Shown here in pieces: positions 17,992 through 27,475 of a stretch of DNA of 64,000 nt (position 1 is the first letter of the stretch; every line of letters begins with the position of its first letter). The translations under genes were made by a program, and so were the position numbers. The stretch spans positions 434,001 through 498,000 of the forward strand of contig NZ_QODK01000002.1 of the NCBI RefSeq assembly GCF_003324485.1, written 5' to 3'. This DNA comes from Cohaesibacter intestini (GTDB taxonomy: Bacteria > Pseudomonadota > Alphaproteobacteria > Rhizobiales > Cohaesibacteraceae). The notes beneath the pieces were generated by a model. It saw only the letters and a list, made by a program, of their open reading frames with translations. It was not told where the DNA came from and did not search any database.

Positions 17992-19455
17992 TTAGATGCC
18001 AAGCTTGTCCTTGAGGATCTGGTTGACGGCCTGCGGGTTGGCTTTGCCCTGCGAAGCCTTCATCACCTGACCGACGAACCAGCCAATCAGGCCCGGCTTG
18101 TCCTTGACCTTCTCGACCTGATCGGGATTGTTGGCGATGATGTCGTCGACAATGGCTTCAATCGCGCCGGTGTCGGTCACCTGCTTCATGCCCTTGGCTT
18201 CCACCACCTCGGCAGGGTCGCCCCCGTCGGTCCAGACGATTTCAAACAGATCCTTGGCGATCTTGCCGGAAATATCGCCCGCCTTGATCAGATCGACAAT
18301 CTTGCCCAGCTGGTCAGCGGAAATCGGGCTGGCATCAATGTCGAGACCTTCCTTGTTCAGACGACCAAGCCATTCATTGATCACCCAGTTGGCAGCCAGC
18401 TGGGAATCGCGGCCCGTGGCCACTTCCTCAAAGAAGTCAGCCAGACGCTTGGAGGCGACCAGAACAGACGCATCATAAGGCTTGAGACCCAACTCGGTGA
18501 TGAAGCGCTCCCGCTTGTCATCTGGCAGCTCGGGCAGCCCCTGACGCAAGGCATCCACATAGGCATCGTCAAATTCCAGCGGCAGCAGATCAGGATCCGG
18601 GAAGTAGCGATAATCATGCGCTTCTTCTTTCGACCGCATCGAGCGGGTTTCGCCCTTTTTCGGATCGTAAAGACGGGTTTCCTGATCAATCGAACCGCCA
18701 TCCTCAAGGATTGCAATCTGGCGACGGGCTTCATACTCGATCGCCTGACCGATGAACCGGATCGAGTTCATGTTCTTGATCTCGCAGCGGGTGCCGAATT
18801 CATCGCCCGGACGACGCACAGACACGTTGACATCGGCCCGCATCGAGCCCTGCTCCATATTGCCGTCAGACGTGCCAAGATACCGCACGATGGTCCGCAT
18901 CTTGGTCATGTAGGCCTTGGCTTCCTCTGACGAGCGGATATCAGGCTTGGAGACGATCTCCATCAAAGCCACGCCGGAGCGGTTGAGATCAACAAAAGAC
19001 ATGGTCGGATGCTGGTCATGCATCGACTTGCCCGCATCCTGTTCCAGATGCAACCGCTCAACGCCCACTTCGATCCGCTCGCCATCCAGCATGTCGAGAA
19101 TAACAACGCCTTCGCCAACAATCGGATCCTTATATTGCGAGATCTGATAGCCCTGTGGCAGATCGGGATAGAAATAGTTCTTGCGGTCAAAGACCGAGCG
19201 ATTGTTGATCTCGGCCTTCAGGCCAAGACCGGTCCGGATCGCCTGACGCACGCATTCCTCGTTGATCACGGGCAACATGCCGGGCATGGCCGCATCAACG
19301 AAGCTCACATGGTTGTTGGCCGCGCCACCGAACTCGGTGGAGGAACCAGAAAAGAGTTTTGCCTCGGAGGCGACCTGCGCATGGATTTCCATGCCAACGA
19401 CCACTTCCCAGTCGCCCGTCGCCCCTTTGATCAATTTGCTGGACGCTTCAGCCAT
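17992..19455 (-). CDS. gatB: Asp-tRNA(Asn)/Glu-tRNA(Gln) amidotransferase subunit B
   Basis: 487 residues. GatB activates the mischarged Glu or Asp on tRNA with ATP and passes ammonia from GatA onto it. The start [13 protein letters not shown], the Zn/Mg-site region, the [20 protein letters not shown] segment and the [13 protein letters not shown] stretch are typical; the C-terminal YqeY-like tail domain ends [21 protein letters not shown]. The start at 19455 has GAGGAC upstream; longer readings look random. It is the last gene of the gatC-gatA-chorismate mutase-gatB operon. Confidence 0.98.
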   Translation of the reverse strand: MAEASSKLIKGATGDWEVVVGMEIHAQVASEAKLFSGSSTEFGGAANNHVSFVDAAMPGMLPVINEECVRQAIRTGLGLKAEINNRSVFDRKNYFYPDLPQGYQISQYKDPIVGEGVVILDMLDGERIEVGVERLHLEQDAGKSMHDQHPTMSFVDLNRSGVALMEIVSKPDIRSSEEAKAYMTKMRTIVRYLGTSDGNMEQGSMRADVNVSVRRPGDEFGTRCEIKNMNSIRFIGQAIEYEARRQIAILEDGGSIDQETRLYDPKKGETRSMRSKEEAHDYRYFPDPDLLPLEFDDAYVDALRQGLPELPDDKRERFITELGLKPYDASVLVASKRLADFFEEVATGRDSQLAANWVINEWLGRLNKEGLDIDASPISADQLGKIVDLIKAGDISGKIAKDLFEIVWTDGGDPAEVVEAKGMKQVTDTGAIEAIVDDIIANNPDQVEKVKDKPGLIGWFVGQVMKASQGKANPQAVNQILKDKLGI

Positions 19456-19516
19456 ATTTTCGTCCTCAGCTATGGGAGCGCGTTGCCGCTGCTCCTCACT
19501 CAATAGATAACAGCAC

Positions 19517-19861
19517 TCAATCGGTGCCGGATGTATCTTGTTTGTCTGCCTGAATGGCCGCGATGGCCACTGTCTCATAATCGATATTGAGGTCGATCAG
19601 TTGCTCCCAGAATTCCATATAGAGATCTGGTGGCAGATCATGGTCTTCAAGCGCGGCCAACACCTTGTCCAGAACATCCTTGACGCGCCAGTCAACCCGC
19701 GCCTCGTTGGGGTCTGTCTTGATGTGGGCCATCCGCCGGATATAGCCGTCGCGCTGTTTGAACAACGCGATCAGCTCCCGGTCGACCCGGTCGATTTCCT
19801 CACGAATATGAGCACGTTCAGTGCAGTCTTCAGGCTTTCTCATCGCCTTTTGATCTTTCAA
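19517..19861 (-). CDS. Chorismate mutase (AroQ type) within the gat operon
   Basis: 114 residues from 19861, or 108 from ATG at 19843 (MRKPEDCTE). The AroQ all-helical fold is visible: [30 protein letters not shown] with the catalytic Arg and Lys, then [34 protein letters not shown]. It converts chorismate to prephenate for Phe and Tyr synthesis. It begins 10 bases after gatA ends and stops 61 bases before gatB starts, so it is co-transcribed with them. Some AroQ relatives cleave isochorismate instead; the sequence alone favours mutase but does not prove it. Confidence 0.86.
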   Translation of the reverse strand: MKDQKAMRKPEDCTERAHIREEIDRVDRELIALFKQRDGYIRRMAHIKTDPNEARVDWRVKDVLDKVLAALEDHDLPPDLYMEFWEQLIDLNIDYETVAIAAIQADKQDTSGTD

Positions 19862-19870
19862 TCTCGGCTC

Positions 19871-21343
19871 CTACCACCACTTGGCTGGCGCTTCCATGAT
19901 GCCAGCGGCATCTTCCAAAACGCCCGCTGCGCGGAACAGGGTTTCCTCATCGAATGCCTTGCCGATCAGTTGCAGCCCCATCGGCAAGCCCTCAGCCGAC
20001 TTGCCAGCAGGCACCGCAATGCCCGGCAGACCAGCCATATTCACAGTCACGGTGAAGATGTCGTTGAGATAGTTCTGTACCGGATCAGTCACCTCACGGC
20101 CCAACTCAAAGGCAGCCGATGGGGTAGCTGGCGTCAGGATGGTGTCGACGCTTTCGAACGCTTTCTCAAAGTCCTGCTTGATCAGCGTGCGGATCTTTTG
20201 GGCGCGCAGATAATAGGCATCATAATAACCAGCGCTCAGCACATAGGTGCCGATCAGGATACGACGCTTGACCTCGGAGCCAAAGCCAGCGGCGCGGGTC
20301 TTTTCATACATGTCGACGATGTCATCACCGGGAACGCGCAGACCGTATTTCACGCCGTCATAACGGGCAAGGTTGGACGAAGCCTCAGCGGGTGCCACGA
20401 TGTAATAGGCTGGCAGGGCATATTTGGTCATTGGCAGGGAGATATCGACAATCTCCGCCCCGGCTGCTTTCAGCCAGTCAATCCCCTGCTGCCAGCAGGC
20501 ATCCACCTCTGCAGGCATGCCGTCGACGCGATATTCTTTCGGAATGCCAATGCGCATGCCGCGAATGTCGCCGGTCAGCGCGGCTTCATAATCGGGCACA
20601 GGCAGGTTGACGCTGGTGGTGTCTTTCGCATCAACCGACGCCATCGACTTCATCAAAATAGCAGAATCGCGCACGGTGCGGGTGATTGGTCCGGCCTGAT
20701 CGAGCGACGAGGCAAAGGCAATCATGCCCCAGCGCGAACAACGGCCATAGGTTGGCTTCATACCGACCGTACCGGTAAAGGCAGCAGGCTGGCGGATCGA
20801 ACCACCGGTATCCGAGGCAGTTGCAGCCGCACAAATGCGTGCCGCCACAGCCGCAGCCGAGCCACCTGAAGACCCGCCGGGCACCCGGTCAATGTCTTCA
20901 CCCGTCGCACGCCAAGGGTTTTTAACCGGGCCGAAATAGCTGGTCTCGTTAGCAGATCCCATGGCAAACTCGTCCATATTGAGCTTGCCGAGCATAACGG
21001 CGCCATCGTCCCAGAGGTTTTGCGTCACGGTGCTTTCATATTCCGGCGTGAACTTGTCCAGAATATGCGAGCACGCCTGTGCGCCGACACCCTTGGTGCA
21101 ATAAAGGTCTTTGATCCCGAGTGGAATGCCTTCCAGTGCGCCAGCTTCGCCCTTGGCGATGCGCGCATCAGACGTCTTTGCCATTTCAAGCGCCTTTTCC
21201 GGCGTCTTGATGATATAGGCATTGAGCGCATCAGCGGCGTCAATCGCGCTCAAGTAGCTCTGGGTCAACTCGGTTGCGGTAAATTCTTTTTTTGCCAGCC
21301 CGTCGCGGGCCTCTGCAATTGTCAAAGCCGTGAGATCTGTCAC
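19871..21343 (-). CDS. gatA: Asp-tRNA(Asn)/Glu-tRNA(Gln) amidotransferase subunit A
   Basis: 490 residues. GatA is an amidase-signature enzyme that frees ammonia from glutamine. The Ser-cisSer-Lys triad is visible: Lys in [11 protein letters not shown], and the serines in [17 protein letters not shown] and [14 protein letters not shown]. The C-terminal part contains [12 protein letters not shown] and [13 protein letters not shown], both typical. It follows gatC after 135 bp and precedes the chorismate mutase gene. The presence of gatCAB predicts that the organism makes Gln-tRNA and possibly Asn-tRNA by the indirect route. Confidence 0.98.
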   Translation of the reverse strand: MTDLTALTIAEARDGLAKKEFTATELTQSYLSAIDAADALNAYIIKTPEKALEMAKTSDARIAKGEAGALEGIPLGIKDLYCTKGVGAQACSHILDKFTPEYESTVTQNLWDDGAVMLGKLNMDEFAMGSANETSYFGPVKNPWRATGEDIDRVPGGSSGGSAAAVAARICAAATASDTGGSIRQPAAFTGTVGMKPTYGRCSRWGMIAFASSLDQAGPITRTVRDSAILMKSMASVDAKDTTSVNLPVPDYEAALTGDIRGMRIGIPKEYRVDGMPAEVDACWQQGIDWLKAAGAEIVDISLPMTKYALPAYYIVAPAEASSNLARYDGVKYGLRVPGDDIVDMYEKTRAAGFGSEVKRRILIGTYVLSAGYYDAYYLRAQKIRTLIKQDFEKAFESVDTILTPATPSAAFELGREVTDPVQNYLNDIFTVTVNMAGLPGIAVPAGKSAEGLPMGLQLIGKAFDEETLFRAAGVLEDAAGIMEAPAKWW

Positions 21344-21478
21344 TCTGGCTTCCTCATCACTTTGCAGGAAGGTCGTCCGTAAGCCCCAAGGCCTCTATCG
21401 TCCGAACAATCCCGATCCATCTCATTTAAGGGTTCGCCAAGACTTGCCGCCCAAACGGGGACAAGCACCTGAAAGGGT

Positions 21479-21766
21479 CTATTCGATGACCTTTGGAACC
21501 ATGAAAAAATTGTCTTCGGACATGGGCGCATTGGCCACGACGCGATCGGCATAGTGGCCGTCGGAGATCACGTCGTCCCGCTTCTTCATTTCCTGATCGA
21601 CAACGGCAGTCATCGGAACCACATTATTGACATCCACTTCATTGAGCATCTCGACCCAATCGAGAATGGAGTTCAGTTCACCCTTGAGGTTCTCCGCCTC
21701 TTCTTCTGTAACGGACAGGCGGGCGAGACGCGCCACGCGCTTGACCGTATCCTTGTCAATTGACAT
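21479..21766 (-). CDS. gatC: Asp-tRNA(Asn)/Glu-tRNA(Gln) amidotransferase subunit C
   Basis: 95 residues, the normal size. GatC wraps around the GatA-GatB interface and is needed for assembly. The family pattern is clear: [38 protein letters not shown], with the later VVPMTAVV and [11 protein letters not shown] end. It is the first gene of the operon and is read divergently from the FMN reductase. Confidence 0.96.
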   Translation of the reverse strand: MSIDKDTVKRVARLARLSVTEEEAENLKGELNSILDWVEMLNEVDVNNVVPMTAVVDQEMKKRDDVISDGHYADRVVANAPMSEDNFFMVPKVIE

Positions 21767-22063
21767 GAATGCAAGCCTTCCAAATGAAAGGTCCGGCGCA
21801 CGTCTTGAAAAAACGCAGACAGCAGCCCGGACATACTATGAGTCTCATCTCACTCATCAAGGGCTATAGCATTGCTGAAGAAAGGGGTGCAACTCCCCAA
21901 CGGTCCAAAGCCCGCACGAAAGTCACCATGGCATCAAGGAATATGCCGATTTTCCCCATTTGCTATTCTCTTGCCACAAAAAGCCGAAGACAGCGCGCTC
22001 AGAATCGGGACAAGAAGAAGGCAAATCGATATCCCCCTTACCCGCCCGAACAAGGTCTTTGCG

Positions 22064-22645
22064 ATGCCATCGCCAACCTCACAGCGATCCGTTCCGCTTC
22101 GCCTCCTCGCAATTTCCGGGAGTGCACGTCAGGAATCGACCAACACTGCGCTGCTCCACGCCGTCCGCAAAGCAGCCCCTGAGGGCATAAATGTCACGGT
22201 CTTTGATGCGTTGGGTACATTGCCCGTCTTCTCACCCGACCTTGAAGCCAATCCATTGCCCCCTTCCGTTGCAGCCTTCATGTCAGCAGTGGAAACCTGT
22301 CACGGCATCATCATATCCAGTCCCGAATATGTCCGCACCCTGCCCGGCGGCCTTAAAAATGCCATTGATTGGCTTGTATCCGGCGAGCAGATCATCGACA
22401 AACCAGTAGCGCTCTTGCATGCCTCCCACCGGGGAGATGACATGCTCGCCACCTTGCGGCTGGTGCTCTCAACAATAACCAGTCGATTTGAACCAGACAT
22501 CTTCGAACGCTTCGCGCTGATGAAGGCTTCTCCCGATGAAATCGCCCATATCATGCGCGCGCCGGAACAAGATGCCAGAGTACAGACCTATCTCACTGCC
22601 TTTGCCAACGCCTGTGAAACGACCAAAGACGAATTAATCGGTTGA
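22064..22645 (+). CDS. NADPH-dependent FMN reductase family protein
   Basis: 193 residues from ATG at 22064 (MPSPTSQRS), with AAGG upstream; the longer frame to 21872 is not family-like. The flavodoxin-like fold shows the FMN-binding loop AISGSARQESTNTALL, then SPEYVRTLPGGLKNAIDWL, the segment that contacts the flavin ring in the ArsH/azoreductase/SsuE group. The family reduces flavin, quinones or azo compounds. The 297 bp before it, shared with gatC, hold no other gene. Confidence 0.87.
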   Translation: MPSPTSQRSVPLRLLAISGSARQESTNTALLHAVRKAAPEGINVTVFDALGTLPVFSPDLEANPLPPSVAAFMSAVETCHGIIISSPEYVRTLPGGLKNAIDWLVSGEQIIDKPVALLHASHRGDDMLATLRLVLSTITSRFEPDIFERFALMKASPDEIAHIMRAPEQDARVQTYLTAFANACETTKDELIG

Positions 22646-22709
22646 ACCAACAGGCTCAACAAGCCACAACACTGCAATCAAGGCATTCCAGCAACGAGAG
22701 ACTCAGCAC

Positions 22710-23261
22710 ATGGCCCGCAAGAAGAAGAAAAAAGCGCCGATTGACATTCCGCTGCATGACCTGATCGCCGGATTGAAGCCCGGCGAGCGGCTGATGGGGC
22801 TTGATCTGGGCACCAAAACCATCGGCGTTGCCGTGTCTGACACCGGTCGGATGATCGCCAGTGCCGTTGAGACCATCCAGCGCAAGAAATTCTCGCTCGA
22901 TGCCGAACGGATGATGGTTCTTTGCAAGGAGCATAATGTCGGCGGCTTCATTCTGGGCATGCCGCTCAATATGGACGGCTCTGAAGGTCCACGCGCTCAG
23001 GCCACACGCGACTTTTACCTCTCCTTGCGGGATCTGTGGCGCGAGCGCGAAACGGATCCGATCCCCGTCACCTTTTGGGATGAGCGTCTTTCAACCGTCG
23101 CTGTCACCCGCACCCTGCTCGATGCCGATACCTCGCGTGCACGCCGTGACGAAGTGGTCGACAAAATGGCCGCCTCCTACATTCTGCAAGGCGCTCTGGA
23201 CCGAGCGCGTCTGGCACCCGACCGGGGGACAGAAGACAATGACGGCCAACCTGAAGACTGA
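22710..23261 (+). CDS. ruvX: Putative pre-16S rRNA nuclease / Holliday junction resolvase-like
   Basis: 183 residues, longer than the E. coli protein (138) because of a basic N-terminal extension (MARKKKKKAP) and a C-terminal tail. RNase H-like core: LMGLDLGTKTIGVAVSD with the first catalytic Asp, GFILGMPLNMDGSEGPRAQ, then FWDERLSTVAVTRTLLDAD with the catalytic Glu, and DEVVDKMAASYILQGALD. In E. coli YqgF processes the 5' end of 16S rRNA; the resolvase role is older and less certain. It lies 64 bp after the FMN reductase. Confidence 0.93.
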   Translation: MARKKKKKAPIDIPLHDLIAGLKPGERLMGLDLGTKTIGVAVSDTGRMIASAVETIQRKKFSLDAERMMVLCKEHNVGGFILGMPLNMDGSEGPRAQATRDFYLSLRDLWRERETDPIPVTFWDERLSTVAVTRTLLDADTSRARRDEVVDKMAASYILQGALDRARLAPDRGTEDNDGQPED

Positions 23262-23396
23262 TCAAAGAAGGCAATTGGTGGGCATTACAGACTTGCCGTA
23301 ACCCACTGACCCCGGTACACAGGATCAAGCCTGTCGGGCCAGCCTTGTCCAATCGTCCCTCCGCCCTTTTGGTCCCCTTACCGTCCGGAATGCCCA

Positions 23397-24338
23397 ATGC
23401 TGCTCATACTCGAAGCCATGATTCCCACCTTTTGCCTTGTTGCGCTGGGTCTCTATATCCGCCGCAGCGAAATGGTGCCGGAAAATCAGTGGAACGGACT
23501 GGAGACCCTTTCCTATTGGCTTTTCTTCCCGGCGCTCATCTTTCATTCGCTGGTCTCGGCGGATTTGAAGAATGTGCCTTTGGGCGAAATGGCCGGCGCG
23601 CTGATTACCACCCTCGTCGTGATGGCGCTGATTCTGCTGGTTGCCTACCCAATGATGAAGTCAGCCCTGTCGCTTGATGGTCCGGCCTACACCTCGATTT
23701 ATCAAAGCGTGTTGCGCTGGAACGGTTTCATTGCCCTATCCATCGTCCAGAAAGCCTACGGCACCGATGCCATGGCTCTGGTTGCCGTTGCCATGGCCAC
23801 GATGATTCCGGTGATCAATGTGATTGTCGTCACCATTCTTGCCACCTTCGCTTCCAAATCAAAGCCGCAAGTCGCCAGCGTTTTGATGAATATTCTCAAA
23901 AATCCGCTGATCTGGGCCTCCGCAGGCGGGCTGGTCTTCAACATGCTCGAAATCCCCATATGGGACGCGATCGGCACCACCATCGAGGTCACCGCGCGCG
24001 CGGGGCTTGCCACTGGCCTGTTGATTGTCGGCGCAGGCCTCAAGCTGCGCTATCTCTTCCCGCCCAGCTTGTTCAACTGGATCGGCACCCTCTGGCGGCT
24101 GATTGCCATGCCAGCTCTGGCTCTTGGCGTCGGGCTGATTTTTGGCCTTGAGGGCGAAGTGCTCGAAATCGCCGTCATCTGCATGGCCGTACCAACCGCC
24201 ATGAATGGCTATATTCTGGCCAAGAAAATGGGCGGCGACGCGGAATTGCTGAATGGCATGGTCACGCTGCAAACCGGCCTCGCCGTTCTGACCATTCCGT
24301 TGTGGTTGCTGATCATCCGCAGTTTCATCACCGGATGA
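23397..24338 (+). CDS. AEC-family permease (auxin efflux carrier type)
   Basis: 313 residues with ten hydrophobic segments in two halves, the AEC fold. The start ILEAMIPTFCLVALGLYIRR and the repeat-half end NGYILAKKMGGDAEL with a following membrane helix are typical. In bacteria these proteins carry malate, malonate and other organic anions. No substrate can be read. The ribosome site is weak (CCGGA). It lies between ruvX and pyrB on the same strand but is probably a separate function. Confidence 0.85.
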   Translation: MLLILEAMIPTFCLVALGLYIRRSEMVPENQWNGLETLSYWLFFPALIFHSLVSADLKNVPLGEMAGALITTLVVMALILLVAYPMMKSALSLDGPAYTSIYQSVLRWNGFIALSIVQKAYGTDAMALVAVAMATMIPVINVIVVTILATFASKSKPQVASVLMNILKNPLIWASAGGLVFNMLEIPIWDAIGTTIEVTARAGLATGLLIVGAGLKLRYLFPPSLFNWIGTLWRLIAMPALALGVGLIFGLEGEVLEIAVICMAVPTAMNGYILAKKMGGDAELLNGMVTLQTGLAVLTIPLWLLIIRSFITG

Positions 24339-24435
24339 CCCATGAAATGGGGCGCTGCCGGGTTGATCAATTTTCAACGAGTCAAACGGTTTCTCACTCT
24401 TGCGGCCCGGAACGATTCCACCTATAGCTATACAT

Positions 24436-24471
24436 CTAGCGAAAACCCCGAAACGCTAGGATAAAGACGTG
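24436..24471 (+). promoter_or_regulatory. Hairpin that covers the pyrB ribosome-binding site
   Basis: CTAGCG (24436-24441) and CGCTAG (24454-24459) form a perfect 6-bp stem. Its right arm runs into the AGGA (24458-24461) that serves the GTG start at 24469. Closing the stem should hinder ribosome binding. Confidence 0.5.
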
Positions 24472-25416
24472 GCATTTGCGCATCGCCATTTGCTCGGCAT
24501 TGCCGGGCTGACCCCTCCCGAAATCACAGCTCTTTTGGAACTGGCACAGGAAGCCATTGCCGTTTCCCGACAGGTCGAAAAAAAGAAGGCCATTCTGAAG
24601 GGCCGCACCCAGATCAATCTGTTCTTTGAGGCCTCGACCCGCACCCAAAGCTCGTTCGAGCTGGCTGGCAAACGCCTTGGCGCGGACGTCATGAATATGG
24701 CGGTCAAAAATTCCTCGGTCTCCAAGGGCGAAACCCTGCTCGACACCGCGCTGACCCTCGGCGCGATGAATCCGGACATTCTGGTCGTCCGCCATGGCGC
24801 CGCCGGTGCACCGCAATTGCTGGCCCGCAAGGTTGGCTGCTCGGTGATCAATGCCGGTGACGGAGCCCACGAGCACCCAACACAGGCCTTGCTCGACGCC
24901 TTGACCATTTTGCAGCACAAACCAAGCCTGCAAAATCTGGTGGTTGCCATTTGCGGCGACATTCTCCATTCCCGCGTAGCCCGCTCCAACATCCAGTTGC
25001 TCAATGCCATGGGCGCGGAAGTGCGGCTGATTGCCCCCTCCACCCTGCTGCCCGCCGATGTCGAGGCGCTCGGCGTCAAGGTCTTCCGCGACATGAAGAA
25101 GGGACTGGACGGCGCTGACGTGGTAATGATGCTCCGCCTGCAGCTCGAACGCATGAATGGCGCTTTCATCCCATCGGTGCGTGAATATTTCCACTTCTAC
25201 GGCCTTGACGAAGACAAGCTGCAACATGCCGACAAGGATGCCATCGTGATGCATCCCGGACCGATGAATCGCGGCGTTGAAATTGACAGCTCGGTCGCCG
25301 ATTCAGGACGCTCGGTCATTCATGAGCAGGTGGAAATGGGCGTCGCCGTCCGTATGGCCGTCATTGAGCTGCTGGCCAAAAACAGCCTGGAACTTGGACC
25401 GGTTGAGGTGGAATAA
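24469..25416 (+). CDS. pyrB: Aspartate carbamoyltransferase catalytic subunit
   Basis: 315 residues from a GTG start. It condenses carbamoyl phosphate with aspartate, the first committed step to pyrimidines. Motifs: [20 protein letters not shown] (carbamoyl-phosphate site), the SKGET loop, [12 protein letters not shown] and [11 protein letters not shown]. No pyrI is present. The GTG is used because the protein starts correctly at [10 protein letters not shown] and AGGA lies just upstream, though that site is inside a hairpin. It is followed after 12 bases by a dihydroorotase-like gene; in Pseudomonas such a partner is needed to assemble the ATCase. Confidence 0.97.
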   Translation: MAFAHRHLLGIAGLTPPEITALLELAQEAIAVSRQVEKKKAILKGRTQINLFFEASTRTQSSFELAGKRLGADVMNMAVKNSSVSKGETLLDTALTLGAMNPDILVVRHGAAGAPQLLARKVGCSVINAGDGAHEHPTQALLDALTILQHKPSLQNLVVAICGDILHSRVARSNIQLLNAMGAEVRLIAPSTLLPADVEALGVKVFRDMKKGLDGADVVMMLRLQLERMNGAFIPSVREYFHFYGLDEDKLQHADKDAIVMHPGPMNRGVEIDSSVADSGRSVIHEQVEMGVAVRMAVIELLAKNSLELGPVEVE

Positions 25417-25428
25417 GAGAGAATGATC

Positions 25429-26736
25429 ATGCCAGACAGACAACAATCCGCCTTTGCCCTCACCAACTTGCATCTGATGGATCCATCGACCGGTCTCGAT
25501 GAAAAAGGCGCGATCCTCGTCGAGGATGGCCGCATCAAGGCCATCGGCGCCAATGTGGCAGGCCAGCTTCCGACCGACATCTTGCGCGTGGATGGCCATG
25601 GCAAGGTTGCCGCGCCGGGCCTCGTCGACATGCATGTCACCACCGGTGAGCCGGGTGCCGAGCATCGCGAAACCCTCAGAAGCGCCAGCCGTGCAGCCGC
25701 AGCAGGCGGCGTCACCACCATCGCCACCATGCCCGACACCGACCCGGTGATCGACGATATCGCTCTGGTTGATTTCATCAAGCGCCGGGCTCGTGACACG
25801 GCCAGCGTCCATGTCGCCCCCTATGCAGCCATGACCAAGGGTCTCAATGGCAAGGAAATGACCGAAATTGGCATGATGCTGGAGGCGGGCGCCGTCGCCC
25901 TGACCAATGGCCGCCGGGCCATCACCAATGCCCAGGTCATGCGCCGGGTTATGACCTATGCCCGCGATTTCGATGCCCTCATTGTCCATCACCCCGAAGA
26001 CCCGGATCTGGTCGGCAATGGGGTGATGAATTTGGGTGAAACCTCCACCCGACTTGGCCTTGCCGGCATTCCGGCCGAAGCCGAGACCATCATGGTGGCC
26101 CGTGACATCCGCCTCGCCCAGCTGACCGGCTGTCGCTACCATGCCAGCCAGATCAGCTGCGCCGAAAGCCTGGAAATCATCCGCCGCGCCAAGGATAAGG
26201 GTCTCGATGTCACCTGCGGTGTCTCGATCAATCATCTGACGCTGAATGAGAATGACATCGGCCTCTACCGCACTTTCTACAAAATGTCCCCGCCTTTGCG
26301 CAGCGAAGACGAACGGCTGGCGATGGTTGAAGGCGTTGCCGACGGCACCATCGATGTCATCCATTCCGCTCACGATCCGCAAGACGTTGACACCAAGCGC
26401 CACCCCTTCGCCGAATGCGCCGACGGTGCGGTTGGTCTGGAAACCATGTTGGCGGCCGCCATGCGTCTGGTTCACAGCGATCAGTTGAGCCTGTCGCAGG
26501 CCTTCAAGGCCCTGTCCACCACCCCGGCAGCTCTGCTGTCTCTGGATGCCGGCACTCTGAAACCGGGCAATCCGGCAGACATCATCCTGTTTGACCCGGA
26601 TGAACCTTGGGTGATGGATCGCGATCTGCTGAAATCCCGCTCCAAAAACACAGCCTTCCACAAAGCGCGTCTATCCGGCCGGGTTTTGCAAACATACGTT
26701 GAAGGCCAGCTGGTTCACCATTACGATCCTTCTTGA
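25429..26736 (+). CDS. Dihydroorotase-like protein, metal ligands altered (probable pseudo-DHOase partner of PyrB)
   Basis: 435 residues from ATG at 25429, with GAGAG 7 bases upstream; an ATG at 25423 is possible. The amidohydrolase fold and length fit type I dihydroorotase (AAPGLVDMHV, AAAGGVTTIATMPDTDPV). The usual HxH of the first metal-binding strand reads HVT, so the second His is Thr. The catalytic TDHAPH segment is replaced by IHSAHDPQDVDTK and the FSDDG loop by LTNG. It is therefore probably inactive as a hydrolase, comparable to the PyrC' subunit that stabilises ATCase in Pseudomonas. Alphaproteobacteria commonly carry such a gene after pyrB, and databases tend to call it pyrC. A true dihydroorotase should be elsewhere in the genome. 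Confidence 0.85.
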   Translation: MPDRQQSAFALTNLHLMDPSTGLDEKGAILVEDGRIKAIGANVAGQLPTDILRVDGHGKVAAPGLVDMHVTTGEPGAEHRETLRSASRAAAAGGVTTIATMPDTDPVIDDIALVDFIKRRARDTASVHVAPYAAMTKGLNGKEMTEIGMMLEAGAVALTNGRRAITNAQVMRRVMTYARDFDALIVHHPEDPDLVGNGVMNLGETSTRLGLAGIPAEAETIMVARDIRLAQLTGCRYHASQISCAESLEIIRRAKDKGLDVTCGVSINHLTLNENDIGLYRTFYKMSPPLRSEDERLAMVEGVADGTIDVIHSAHDPQDVDTKRHPFAECADGAVGLETMLAAAMRLVHSDQLSLSQAFKALSTTPAALLSLDAGTLKPGNPADIILFDPDEPWVMDRDLLKSRSKNTAFHKARLSGRVLQTYVEGQLVHHYDPS

Positions 26737-26809
26737 GCCTGGCTCAACAGAATCAACATCGCGCCGGACCAACCCGCTTGGCCCGGCCCCTTGCGCCTGA
26801 GGACAGACA

Positions 26810-27475
26810 ATGCCCGATCCGATCAGCCTGACCTATTCCCTGCCCTACTATCTCATGGCGCTGGCATTCGGCTATATTCTGGGGTCCACACCCTTTGGCC
26901 TGTTGCTGACCAAATTTGCCGGGATGGGCGATGTCCGCAAAATCGGCTCAGGCAATATCGGCGCGACCAACGTGCTGCGCACCGGCAGCAAGAAGTTGGC
27001 CTTTTTCACTCTGCTCGGTGATCTGCTCAAAGGCACCATTCCCGTTGTCATCGCTGCCCAGTGGGGCCCGGAAACTGCCAATCTGGCCGCCATCGGGGCC
27101 TTCCTTGGACATCTCTTCCCCTTTTGGTTGAAATTCAAGGGTGGCAAAGGCGTCGCAACCTATCTCGGCGTGCTGCTCGGCCTCTATTGGCCCGCATTCC
27201 TGCTGTTTGCCTTCACTTGGCTCGCGGCCGCTTTCATCACACGCTATTCGTCCCTGTCTGCCCTGATTGCCAGTGGCATGATGCCCTTTGCTCTGATGGG
27301 CTTTGGCGAATGGCAGATGGCAGAAGTCTTTGCGGTGCTAACGGCTCTTTTGTGGGTGAAACACAAAGCCAATATCAATCGCCTCTTAAACGGCACCGAA
27401 AGCAGGATCGGCGGCAAGAACAAGTCCGAGACCGACAGCGAGTCCGAACCGGCCACCGACGGACCGGACGCATGA
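26810..27475 (+). CDS. plsY: Glycerol-3-phosphate acyltransferase, acyl-phosphate type
   Basis: 221 residues. PlsY moves an acyl group from acyl-phosphate to glycerol-3-phosphate in the inner membrane, the first step of phospholipid synthesis. Motif 1 is [17 protein letters not shown], motif 2 [12 protein letters not shown], motif 3 the later [14 protein letters not shown]. Five hydrophobic segments are visible. A 30-residue acidic, Ser/Glu-rich tail follows the last motif. GAGGACA supports the start. Its stop codon overlaps the start of dprA (ATGA at 27472-27475), which means translational coupling. Confidence 0.96.
   Translation: MPDPISLTYSLPYYLMALAFGYILGSTPFGLLLTKFAGMGDVRKIGSGNIGATNVLRTGSKKLAFFTLLGDLLKGTIPVVIAAQWGPETANLAAIGAFLGHLFPFWLKFKGGKGVATYLGVLLGLYWPAFLLFAFTWLAAAFITRYSSLSALIASGMMPFALMGFGEWQMAEVFAVLTALLWVKHKANINRLLNGTESRIGGKNKSETDSESEPATDGPDA

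Noticed and set aside
21769-22063. Extended N-terminus of the FMN reductase and an overlapping 137-codon frame
   Set aside because: Neither resembles the family before MPSPTSQRS at 22064, and the composition is that of a spacer.
27061-27471. Long N-terminal extension of dprA
   Set aside because: The frame is open only because it lies over plsY; the true start overlaps the plsY stop as ATGA.
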